Shown here: positions 48,735-56,889 of the stretch, piece by piece
How positions within the stretch are numbered: the stretch's first letter is position 1
Layout of the letters: every line of letters starts with the position of its first letter
Assembly: GCF_964022235.1 (NCBI RefSeq)
Contig: NZ_CAXHZL010000003.1
Span: forward strand, 186,001 to 250,000
Direction of reading: 5' to 3'
From: Limimaricola sp964022235
GTDB taxonomy: Bacteria; Pseudomonadota; Alphaproteobacteria; Rhodobacterales; Rhodobacteraceae
Length of the DNA stretch: 64,000 nt
Program-made: the position numbers and the translations under genes
Notes under the pieces: generated by a model
The model's input: only the letters and a program-made list of their open reading frames with translations
Databases searched by the model: none
Told to the model about the DNA's origin: nothing

Positions 48735-49618
48735 GTCGCCTCACCGGGCAAGGCGATCCGTCGCAGGGGTCGTGTCGTTACCGGAGCCGCCATGCCGATC
48801 AATACGATCTCGCGCGCGTCGAGCGTTTCGGCCAGCCATGTGGCAAGATCGGCAGCACCTGTGCCCGAAGGTCCATCAAGGGCGCTGACCGCCATGCGCG
48901 CCGGAGCCCAGAGCGTCGCCGCTCCCTTGCGCTGCGCCCAGTCGATCTCGGTGCGGTTATCGCGCACCTCGACCTCCGGCAGATCGGCCGACAGACGCCA
49001 AGCCGCTTGGTCGAGCGCCAAAAGCTCGATCCGGCCCCGGATCGCGGCATCGGCGACGACTGCAGCGGCGGGCTTGGCCTCGACGCAAAGGATCAGCGGG
49101 CCGGGACCGTCGAGCAATGCCCCGCGCCACGGCGCCACATCCGCGGCCGCACCAGCCGAGATCAGCGCCACCACCGGTCGCGGCGCCTTCGATGGCGGCC
49201 GCGCGCTGGCCCCGGCGCGCATGATCTCGACACCGAGTGCGCCGGGGCCGCGATCCAGCTTGCGGATGCGCACGAAGACCCGCTCGGCCTGAGGTTCGGC
49301 AAGGATGCGTTCGGCGATGCGTTCGGCCAGCGTCTCAAGCAGGTCGAGCCGCTCGGTCGCCAGCGAATCCGCCACCGCTTCGGTCAGTCGGTCATAGGAG
49401 AGGATACGGTCGACATCGTCGCCAGCCGGAGGCGCAGGCGCCAGTTCGGCCACGATATCGAAGGCGAGCCGCTGCGTCGCGTCACGCTCGGCGCGAAACG
49501 CACCGATCTCGACCTCGATGATGTGATCCTGAAGCAGGATGCGGTCGCGCAGTCCGGATGCCGTGGCCGCGGCGCGGGCTTGCGGATGCTCGAATGCGTG
49601 GCGGGTCTCGTCGGTCAT
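48731..49618 (-). CDS. folB: Dihydroneopterin aldolase with extra C-terminal domain
   Basis: 295 aa against ~120 for the usual enzyme. Residues ~25-140 are FolB-like: IEVEIGAFRAERDATQRLAF, ILSYDRLTEAVADSL, LLETLAERIAERILAEPQAE, VFVRIRKLDRGPGALGVEI. Residues ~150-295 form an additional domain (PVVALISAGAAADVAPWRGA, PLILCVEAKPAAAVVADAAI, ATWLAETLDAREIVLIGMAA) of unclear fold, possibly an NAD-like alpha/beta unit. FolB cleaves dihydroneopterin in folate synthesis. First gene of folB-folP-glmM. The role of the C-terminal part is not known. Confidence 0.9.
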   Translation of the reverse strand: MTDETRHAFEHPQARAAATASGLRDRILLQDHIIEVEIGAFRAERDATQRLAFDIVAELAPAPPAGDDVDRILSYDRLTEAVADSLATERLDLLETLAERIAERILAEPQAERVFVRIRKLDRGPGALGVEIMRAGASARPPSKAPRPVVALISAGAAADVAPWRGALLDGPGPLILCVEAKPAAAVVADAAIRGRIELLALDQAAWRLSADLPEVEVRDNRTEIDWAQRKGAATLWAPARMAVSALDGPSGTGAADLATWLAETLDAREIVLIGMAAPVTTRPLRRIALPGEAT

Positions 49619-49685
49619 CTGGCCACTCCGGGCTTGCGGGCATGGGGCATCTAACCTCCCCCCGCCCTCCCGGCAAGCATGGGCC

Positions 49686-50411
49686 TCAGTTCGAGGCGGT
49701 CCGGGTGGCCTCGCGGTAGAACAGATGCGCGCCGATCGCGGCGGTCTGGGGGATGCGACCAGCCCAGGAGGGGTTCACCGCCGTGGTGTGATAATGGGTA
49801 GCGCCGCCGGTCAGCTCGCGTGGGCCGTCGCCGATCATGATCTTGGCGATGCGACCCAGCTTGCTCCACGAGCCGCGATCGCTGACCGTGTCGGCGATGC
49901 CGTCACAAGTATAGGAGAACTGGCAGGCATACTTGCGCCCGGTGCCTTGGTTGACGACGCCGCAGATCGTCTTGGGGTAGTCGGGGCTGTCGACACGATT
50001 GAGGATCACCTCGGCCACCGCAAATTGACCCTTGAGCGATTCGCCGCGCGCTTCGAAGTAGAGCGCCTCGGTCAGGCATTCCCATTGCGCGTCGCCCTTG
50101 GCTGCTGGCAGCGCCGCCATCAACGCATCATAATCCTGCGTGGTCTGGGAGGCGATGCTCAGACCGCGCTCGGCGGCGGCAGGAAGCGTCATGGCATCGG
50201 CGGAAGCGGCCACGGGAACAATTTCGCCCGCTTCGCGTTGTTGTCCCAGAAGCAGGGCCAACCGGGCTTCCGCGCCGGGTGTTGCAACTGCGTTGTTCTG
50301 CGCCGCAGCGAGACCATCCTCGCTGGCGGTGGCTGGTGCTGCGGCCATCATCGTCGCAAGACAAGCCATCGCGCCAAAGCTGGGCAGGCGCAGAAAGTTC
50401 AATCGCTTCAT
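49686..50411 (-). CDS. Cell wall hydrolase (SleB/CwlJ type)
   Basis: 241 aa with a signal peptide (LPSFGAMACLATMMAAAPAT, cut after ATA). The Hydrolase_2 domain is ~110-235: ECLTEALYFEARGESLKGQF with the catalytic Glu, VAEVILNRVDSPDYPKTICG, QFSYTCDGIADTV, and GATHYHTTAVNPSWAGRI. In spore formers such enzymes are germination amidases or lytic transglycosylases; in alphaproteobacteria they are likely periplasmic peptidoglycan lytic enzymes. Start ATG 50411. Confidence 0.9.
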   Translation of the reverse strand: MKRLNFLRLPSFGAMACLATMMAAAPATASEDGLAAAQNNAVATPGAEARLALLLGQQREAGEIVPVAASADAMTLPAAAERGLSIASQTTQDYDALMAALPAAKGDAQWECLTEALYFEARGESLKGQFAVAEVILNRVDSPDYPKTICGVVNQGTGRKYACQFSYTCDGIADTVSDRGSWSKLGRIAKIMIGDGPRELTGGATHYHTTAVNPSWAGRIPQTAAIGAHLFYREATRTASN

Positions 50412-50590
50412 TGCAGTGTCCCCGGTTCCTCGCGGTATGCCCCGCGCTGGCAGGTCGGGGGGTATGGGAACGGGTTCGGGGTGTCTACCTTTGCGTCACC
50501 CGACTCGGAGGGAACCGGCGATTCTTTGCCACAGTTGCAAGCAAAAAATCGCTCTTATCCACATCGGACTATACGATAGTGGTGATTTTG

Positions 50591-53140
50591 TCAGCTTTTG
50601 ACCCGGTCGAGCAGCGCCAATTGCGCCGCCGCCAATCGTGCCACCGGAACCCGAAAAGGCGAACAGGACACGTAATCAAACCCTTGCTTGCGGCAGAATT
50701 CGATCGCGTTACGCGATCCGCCGTGTTCGCCGCAGATCGACAGGGTGACATCCGGTCGCCCCGCCCGACCGCGTTCGGCTCCGATCCGCAACAACTCGCC
50801 CACACCTTCGAGATCGAGGCTGTGGAACGGGTCCTCTTCATAGACACCGTGTTTCACATAGATCGACATGAACCGGCCCGCGTCATCGCGCGATAGCCCG
50901 TAGGTCATCTGCGTCAGGTCGTTGGTGCCGAACGACAGAAAGGCCGCGTGCTGGGCGATATCGGCGGCGCGCAGCGCGGCACGCGGTGTTTCGACCATCA
51001 CCCCCAGACGATAGTCGAACTCGACGCCTGAATGCGCGCGCACCTGTGCGGCCACGGCATCGATCCGCGCCTTGACCAGCTCGACCTCCTTCATCGCCGA
51101 GACCAGCGGAATCATCACCTCCGGCACCACCGCCTCGCCGTCGCGGCTGGCTTGAATCGTCGCTTCGAAGATGGCGCGCGCCTGCATCTCGTAGATCTCG
51201 GGCACGGTGATGCCCAAACGTACGCCGCGCATGCCGAGCATCGGGTTGTACTCGGTCAGCGCCGCAACCCGAGCCTCAACATCCGACAGCGTCACCGCGA
51301 GGCCGTCAGCCAGATCGCGCATACCGGCGCGATCAGAGGGTAGGAATTCGTGCAAGGGTGGGTCGAAAAGGCGGATGCAGACCGGCTGACCCTGCATGAT
51401 CTCGAACAAACGCGCGAAATCGGCGCGCTGCATCGGCAAGAGCCGCTCAAGCACGGCGCGGCGCGCGCCTTCGTCCTTGGCGAAGATCATCTCGCGCATC
51501 ATGCCGATGCGTCCTTCCTCGAAGAACATATGCTCGGTCCGGCACAGCCCGATCCCCTGCGCCTGGAAATTGCGCGCGGTCTGCGCATCGGCAGGGGTAT
51601 CGGCGTTGGCACGCACGCCGATGTCGCGGAAATCATCGGCCCAGTCGAGCAGCGTTCGGAACGCCCCGTCGAGTACCGCCTCGAACATCGCGGGCTCGCC
51701 TGCCAGCACCTGACCCGAGGTGCCGTCAAGCGTGATGATCTCACCCTCGGCGAGCTTGCGTCCCCCCGGCGCCACCATGTGGCGGCGCTTGGCATCGATG
51801 GTCAGTTCGGACGCGCCAACCACGCAAGGCACGCCGAGGCCGCGGCCGATGACAGCGGCATGGCTGGTGATACCGCCACGGATGGTCAGCACGCCTTCGG
51901 CGGCGTGCATGCCTCGGATATCCTCGGGCGTGGTCTCGCGGCGCACGAGGATGCAGGCCTCGCCGCGCGCGGCAGAGGCTTGTGCGGCATTTGCCGAGAA
52001 CACGATCCGCCCGGTGGCGGCCCCCGGCGAGGCGGCGATGCCCGACACGATAAGGTCGCGTGGGGCGGAAGGGTCGACATGGCGATGCAGCAGTTCCGAC
52101 AGCGCCTGCGGCTCGACCCGAAGCACGGCCTCCTCGCGCGGGATCATCCCGTCCTCGGCCAGCGCAACGGCGATGCGCACGCTCGCGCGCGACGACCGGT
52201 TCACCCGCACCGCGTCGAGCACGTGCAGACGGCCCTCCTGCAGCGTGAACTCGATCTGCATCTCCTCGCGCAGTCGCTCGCGACACAAATGGCCCATCCG
52301 CAGCAACCGCTCGAAGGCGTCGGGGCAGATCTCCTCGAAGGAGGACCCCCGCTCGTCCCGGGTGAGATAGATCGCCCCGGCCCCGGCCTTGAGCGCATCG
52401 CGCCCCTGGCTCTGGCTGAGGTATCGGCCCGTCACTTGCGGCTTGCCGGTCTGGCTGTCGACGAACTGGATCACGCCGGAGCCGCATTCTCCCTGTCCCA
52501 CGCCGAGCGCCATCTGCTGCACCACGAGGCCCAGCCCCGCATCGGCAGGCGCGCCCTTGCCCTGCCGCAAGAGCCGCGCGGTAGTGCCCTCCCACGCGCG
52601 GGCCATGGAGCGCAGCACTTCGCAAAGCTGCACGGAGATGTCCTGCGGGAACGGCTCCTCGGCCTCGGCCTCATAGGCGGCAAGCGCGGCGCGCAGCGCG
52701 TCGGGGCCGGGGTTGTCGGGGATGTCGAAGCTGTCGGGATCTAGTCGGGCGACATGCACGGCCCAACTTTGGATGAATCGCAGATAGAGCGAGGTCGCCG
52801 CTTCTTCGCCGACCTCGTCGCAGAGCCGCGCATGGCTCAGATCCGTCATGCCGATGTTGAGGATCGCCCCCGGCCCGCCCCAGTCGGGATCCTGACTCGA
52901 TGGGCGCACCGACAAAAGCGGCGCTTCGTCGAAGTGGCGCATGATCTGCGACAGGTCGGGCATCCGCCCCTGTGCGATGGAATGCACGCAAGAAAACGAC
53001 AGCGCCACCGTGGTCGGCAACGGCAGCCCCATGCGCACGAGGCGCTGCAGACACTTGGCCCGGCCGCCATGGCGCACGGCCGACATGTCGGCCTCGGGCG
53101 TGATCAGCAGGATCTTCGGGTCTCGTGGCAATTGCTGCAC
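50591..53140 (-). CDS. Pyruvate,phosphate dikinase-like protein with divergent ATP domain
   Basis: 849 aa, PPDK-like in size and order. The swivelling domain has the phospho-His motif TIRGGITSHAAVIGRGLGVP; the PEP/pyruvate TIM barrel has GLCRTEHMFFEEGRI, ALTEYNPMLGMRGVRLGITV, LSFGTNDLTQMTYGLSRDDA and the catalytic Cys in YVSCSPFRVPVARLAAAQ. The N-terminal ATP-grasp is abnormal: GGKGANLAEM is replaced by RHGGRAKCLQRL, and the Gly-rich loop reads DPDWGGPGAILNIGM. So PEP chemistry seems possible but ATP use is doubtful. The start GTG 53140 has AAGGAG 7 bases upstream. It follows glyS after 72 bases. Confidence 0.85.
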   Translation of the reverse strand: MQQLPRDPKILLITPEADMSAVRHGGRAKCLQRLVRMGLPLPTTVALSFSCVHSIAQGRMPDLSQIMRHFDEAPLLSVRPSSQDPDWGGPGAILNIGMTDLSHARLCDEVGEEAATSLYLRFIQSWAVHVARLDPDSFDIPDNPGPDALRAALAAYEAEAEEPFPQDISVQLCEVLRSMARAWEGTTARLLRQGKGAPADAGLGLVVQQMALGVGQGECGSGVIQFVDSQTGKPQVTGRYLSQSQGRDALKAGAGAIYLTRDERGSSFEEICPDAFERLLRMGHLCRERLREEMQIEFTLQEGRLHVLDAVRVNRSSRASVRIAVALAEDGMIPREEAVLRVEPQALSELLHRHVDPSAPRDLIVSGIAASPGAATGRIVFSANAAQASAARGEACILVRRETTPEDIRGMHAAEGVLTIRGGITSHAAVIGRGLGVPCVVGASELTIDAKRRHMVAPGGRKLAEGEIITLDGTSGQVLAGEPAMFEAVLDGAFRTLLDWADDFRDIGVRANADTPADAQTARNFQAQGIGLCRTEHMFFEEGRIGMMREMIFAKDEGARRAVLERLLPMQRADFARLFEIMQGQPVCIRLFDPPLHEFLPSDRAGMRDLADGLAVTLSDVEARVAALTEYNPMLGMRGVRLGITVPEIYEMQARAIFEATIQASRDGEAVVPEVMIPLVSAMKEVELVKARIDAVAAQVRAHSGVEFDYRLGVMVETPRAALRAADIAQHAAFLSFGTNDLTQMTYGLSRDDAGRFMSIYVKHGVYEEDPFHSLDLEGVGELLRIGAERGRAGRPDVTLSICGEHGGSRNAIEFCRKQGFDYVSCSPFRVPVARLAAAQLALLDRVKS

Positions 53141-53147
53141 TGCGGCA

Positions 53148-53153
53148 CTCCTT
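53148..53153 (-). promoter_or_regulatory. Ribosome binding site that sets a GTG start
   Basis: AAGGAG on the minus strand, 7 bases before GTG 53140. It favours this start over the earlier TTG/ATG-type starts up to 53194, which would add 18 residues with no site. Confidence 0.55.
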
Positions 53154-53212
53154 GTCGCCGCAAGATAGGCCGTGCGGGGCGATCCGCCAAGCACGGCCTT
53201 CGTCTTATGGGT

Positions 53213-55273
53213 TCAACCTTCGATTTTCGTCAGGTCCGCTACCGCGCCGCAGGTCGTGCGGATGCGCGACAGCAGGTTGAGCCGGTTGCGACGCAGCACC
53301 TGATTGTCGGCGTTGACCTGTACCGCCTCGAAGAAGGCGTCGATCGGCGCGCGCAGGCTCGCCATCGCCCCCATCGCCGCGCCGAAATCCTCTGCGGCCA
53401 TCGCCGTGTCGATCTTCGGCTGCGCACCATCGAGCGCCGCAAAGAGCGCCTTTTCCTCTGCGCTCTCGGCGAACTTCGCATCGGCGCCATAGGAATACTC
53501 GACCCCGTCCTTGGCCTCGGCCTGGGTCAGGATGTTGTTGGCGCGCTTGAAGCCCTGCGTCAGGTTGGTGCCGTCCTCGGTCTTGAGGAAGGCCGCGAGC
53601 GCCTCGGCGCGGGCGACCAGAAGCGTCAGGTCGTCGTTGCCGGGCATGGCGATGCAGGCGTCGATGACGTCATGCGGGATGCCCTCGGCGCGCAGGTGAA
53701 CCTTGAGGCGGTCGTGGAAGAAAGAGATGAGGTCGTCGGTGCTGGCGCGCTCGTCGGCCTTGGCGATGAGGTCGCGCAGCTTCAGCCGCAGCCCGTTCGA
53801 CAGCACCAGCCGGATCACGCCCAGCGCCGCGCGGCGCAGCGCGAAGGGGTCCTTGGAGCCGGTGGGCTTTTCGTCGATGGCCCAGAAGCCCGCCAGCGTG
53901 TCGAGCTTGTCTGCCAGCGCCACGGCGACCGAGACCGGCGCGGAGGGCACGGCATCCGAAGGGCCGAGCGGCTGGTAGTGTTCCTGCACGGCAGCAGCGA
54001 TCTGTGCGCCGAGGCCCTGAGCTTCGGCGTAATAGCGCCCCATCAGGCCCTGAAGCTCAGGAAATTCGCCCACCATCTCGGAGCGCAGGTCGGCCTTGGC
54101 CACCTTCGCGGCCCGCTCGGCATCATCGGCGTCGGCCGAGACCTGCGGCGCGATCTCGCGCGCCAATGCCGCGATGCGGGCGATGCGGTCGGATTGGGAG
54201 CCGAGCTTGTTGTGGAAGGTGACGTTCGACAGCCCCTCGGCCATGGCTTCGAGACCGCCCGCCTTGACGATGCGCAAATCGTTCTCCCAGAAGAACTTGG
54301 CGTCCGACAGCCGCGCCGAGAGCACCTTGCCGTTGCCCGCGAGGATCGTGGCCCCGTGATCCGGCGTCTCGATATTGGCGACGGTGACAAAGCGGGTGAT
54401 CTTGCCCGACTTCGGATCGCGCACCGAAAAGAACTTCTGGTGCTCCTTCATCGAGGTCTGCAGCACCTCGGGCGGCAGGTCGAGGAAGTCGGCCCCGATC
54501 TCGCCCATCAGCACGACGGGCCATTCGACGAGGCCCGAAACCTCGTCGAGCAGCCCACGATCCTCGACCAGAGCGAGGCCCTGCGCGAAGGCTTGGCTCG
54601 AGGCTTCGGACCAGATCGTTTCGGCGCGCTCCTCGGCGCGGAGCATCACGCGGGCGCGCTTCAGCTTGGTCTCGTAATCCTCGAAGGAGGACACGGTGAA
54701 CTCTTCCGGCCCCATGAAGCGGTGACCGCGCGTCGCGGCCCCGGCGTCGATGCCGTCCACCTGCATCGGCACGACCTCTGCCCCCTGCTCATCCGTCAGG
54801 ATGCACAGGATCGAATGCAGGGGCCGCACCCAGCGCAGGTCGCCTGCGCCCCAGCGCATCGACTTGGGCCAGGGGAAGTTGCGGATCGCGCTCTCCAGCA
54901 CCTCGGCCGCGATCTGGGCCGCCGGACGGCCCTTGTGGGTGATCTTGGCGAAGTAGAGCTGGCCCTTTTTCTCGTCGCGGATCTCGAGCTGGTCCTTGGT
55001 GAGACCGGTCGAGCGCAGAAAGCCTTCCAGCGCTTTTTCGGGGGCGTCGGTGCGCGGGCCCTTGCGCTCTTCGACAGTGTCGCGGCTGGCCTCGGTCAGA
55101 CCCTCGACCGACAGCGCAAGGCGGCGCGGCGTGTGAAAGGCGCCGGCGGAGGCATAGGTGAGACCGGCCTCGACGAGGCCGTCGGTGACCATGCGCTTGA
55201 GGTCGTCGGCGGCGCGCGCCTGCATGCGCGCGGGGATTTCCTCGGAAAACAGTTCGATCAGCAGGTCGGGCAT
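53213..55273 (-). CDS. glyS: Glycyl-tRNA synthetase beta subunit
   Basis: 686 aa. Typical start PDLLIELFSEEIPARMQARA; then WPKSMRWGAGDLRWVRPLHS, TRGHRFMGPEEFTVSSFEDY, LPPEVLQTSMKEHQKFFSVR, GNGKVLSARLSDAKFFWEND, FHNKLGSQSDRIARIAALAR, and a C-terminal DALR-type helical region (VNADNQVLRRNRLNLLSRIR). Works with GlyQ as an alpha2-beta2 enzyme; the beta subunit binds tRNA-Gly. ATG 55273 overlaps the preceding stop by one base (TGATG). Confidence 0.96.
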   Translation of the reverse strand: MPDLLIELFSEEIPARMQARAADDLKRMVTDGLVEAGLTYASAGAFHTPRRLALSVEGLTEASRDTVEERKGPRTDAPEKALEGFLRSTGLTKDQLEIRDEKKGQLYFAKITHKGRPAAQIAAEVLESAIRNFPWPKSMRWGAGDLRWVRPLHSILCILTDEQGAEVVPMQVDGIDAGAATRGHRFMGPEEFTVSSFEDYETKLKRARVMLRAEERAETIWSEASSQAFAQGLALVEDRGLLDEVSGLVEWPVVLMGEIGADFLDLPPEVLQTSMKEHQKFFSVRDPKSGKITRFVTVANIETPDHGATILAGNGKVLSARLSDAKFFWENDLRIVKAGGLEAMAEGLSNVTFHNKLGSQSDRIARIAALAREIAPQVSADADDAERAAKVAKADLRSEMVGEFPELQGLMGRYYAEAQGLGAQIAAAVQEHYQPLGPSDAVPSAPVSVAVALADKLDTLAGFWAIDEKPTGSKDPFALRRAALGVIRLVLSNGLRLKLRDLIAKADERASTDDLISFFHDRLKVHLRAEGIPHDVIDACIAMPGNDDLTLLVARAEALAAFLKTEDGTNLTQGFKRANNILTQAEAKDGVEYSYGADAKFAESAEEKALFAALDGAQPKIDTAMAAEDFGAAMGAMASLRAPIDAFFEAVQVNADNQVLRRNRLNLLSRIRTTCGAVADLTKIEG

Positions 55274-55794
55274 CAATTGGTCCCTTCGGGTGGGGTCGGG
55301 CAGCCGGGCGGGGCCGGGTCGCCGTCAAAGACGACTTCGCCGCAGACGTTGATCTGGTTCCAGGCGAGCGCGCGCCCGTCGGGCATCACGGCGAGGATGC
55401 GGTCGATGCCGTAGGGCTCGTTGAGCTTCCAGACATAGGCGCGGGCCTGCCCGCTCTCGAGTGCTTCGCCCACGTCGCGCGCGTCATAGCAGTCGAACCA
55501 GCCCGGCGCGACCAGCGGCTCGGCGCGCTCGTGGATCACGGCGTTGTCGAAGGCGGTTGCGTCCTCGATGTCCATGCAGGCGCGAAAGCGGATCGGCGAG
55601 CTGTTGCTGTCGATGGCGCGCAGGTTCGACACCGCAACCGTGATCGGCGCGGCCCGGTCGTCGAGCACGGTGACCTCGCCCACCTGGGCCGGGGTCAGCT
55701 CGTCGTAATAGGCATAGACTTGCAAGTACCACATCAGCACGCCCGACAGGAGCGCGAAGGCCAGCAGCGCCGAGATGACGATGCGGGTGATCAT
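55273..55794 (-). CDS. DUF6446-like membrane-anchored protein
   Basis: 173 aa. One N-terminal membrane helix (ITRIVISALLAFALLSGVLM, then WYLQVYAYYDEL) and a periplasmic domain with three Cys (RFRACMDIEDATA, GWFDCYDARDVGEAL, INVCGEVVFDGDPAPPGC). I recognise it as the small protein that lies between glyQ and glyS in Rhodobacterales (DUF6446). Its function is unknown; the location is conserved, so it may simply be a passenger. Overlaps both neighbours (ATGA at the start, TGATG at the end), so translation is coupled to the synthetase subunits. Confidence 0.8.
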   Translation of the reverse strand: MITRIVISALLAFALLSGVLMWYLQVYAYYDELTPAQVGEVTVLDDRAAPITVAVSNLRAIDSNSSPIRFRACMDIEDATAFDNAVIHERAEPLVAPGWFDCYDARDVGEALESGQARAYVWKLNEPYGIDRILAVMPDGRALAWNQINVCGEVVFDGDPAPPGCPTPPEGTN

Positions 55795-56711
55795 GCGACG
55801 GCACCGCCCGCGCGGGTGGTGACGAAGGCGTCGGCGCAGGCCTTGGCCAGCGCGCGAACGCGACCGATATAGGCCTGCCGCTCGGTCACCGAGATGACTC
55901 CGCGCGCGTCGAGCAGGTTGAACAGGTGCGAGGCCTTGATCGCCTGATCATAGGCGGGGTGCGCCATGACGATACGCTTACCGGTGCGCGGATCTTCGGC
56001 TGGGGCCGACAGGATCGCCGCGCACTCGGCCTCGGCATCCTCGAAATGCCGCAAGAGCATCTCGGTGGTGGCGGTGTCGAAGTTGTGGCGCGAATACTCT
56101 TCTTCGGTCTGGCGGAACACATCGCCATACGTCAGCGCGATCGGCGCGTCGGGGTCGTTGAACGGCATGTCCATGACATGATCGACACCCAGCACATACA
56201 TCGCGAGGCGCTCGAGCCCGTAGGTCAGCTCGCCCGAGACGGGGCGGCAGTCATGCCCGCCGACCTGCTGGAAATAGGTGAACTGCGACACCTCCATGCC
56301 GTCGCACCAGACCTCCCAGCCAAGGCCCCAGGCGCCCAAGGTCGGGCTTTCCCAGTCGTCCTCGACGAAGCGGATGTCGTGCAAGCCGGTGTCGATGCCG
56401 ATGGCGCGCAGCGAGCCGAGGTAGAGGTCCTGCAGATCCGGCGGGCTCGGTTTGATGATGACCTGATACTGGTAGTAATGCTGCAGCCGGTTCGGGTTCT
56501 CGCCATAACGCCCGTCGGTCGGGCGGCGGGAGGGCTGGACATAAGCCGCGGCCCATGGGTTCGAGCCCAGCGCACGCAGCGTCGTCGCCGGGTGGAAGGT
56601 GCCGGCGCCCACTTCCATGTCGTAGGGCTGCAGCACGGCGCAGCCCTTGGAGGCCCAGTAGGACTGCAGCCGCAGGATGATCTCCTGGAAGGAACGGGGA
56701 GCGTCGGTCAT
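55791..56711 (-). CDS. glyQ: Glycyl-tRNA synthetase alpha subunit
   Basis: 306 aa catalytic subunit. Motifs: FQEIILRLQSYWASKGCAVL, QPYDMEVGAGTFHPATTLRA, PWAAAYVQPSRRPTDGRYGE, NRLQHYYQYQVIIKPSPPDL, DWESPTLGAWGLGWEVWCDG, MEVSQFTYFQQVGGHDCRPV. Catalyses glycyl-adenylate formation. ATG 56711 is the family start. First gene of glyQ-DUF6446-glyS-PPDK-like; divergent from the protease-like gene with a 178-base gap. Confidence 0.96.
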   Translation of the reverse strand: MTDAPRSFQEIILRLQSYWASKGCAVLQPYDMEVGAGTFHPATTLRALGSNPWAAAYVQPSRRPTDGRYGENPNRLQHYYQYQVIIKPSPPDLQDLYLGSLRAIGIDTGLHDIRFVEDDWESPTLGAWGLGWEVWCDGMEVSQFTYFQQVGGHDCRPVSGELTYGLERLAMYVLGVDHVMDMPFNDPDAPIALTYGDVFRQTEEEYSRHNFDTATTEMLLRHFEDAEAECAAILSAPAEDPRTGKRIVMAHPAYDQAIKASHLFNLLDARGVISVTERQAYIGRVRALAKACADAFVTTRAGGAVA

Positions 56712-56889
56712 CAGGGGGCCTCTCGCGGGTTCACGGATCGCGGGCCTGCTTACGGTGCGGCGCAGATAGGGTCAATCATGGCGCGCCGGCGCAACAGCTA
56801 CGCCCAGCTGCGGCGCTTTTGCATGGTCCCCGGCCGATGCGGTGCTATGGTCGCAGGCCAGATTCAGCACAACGGGACGCGCGATTCAC

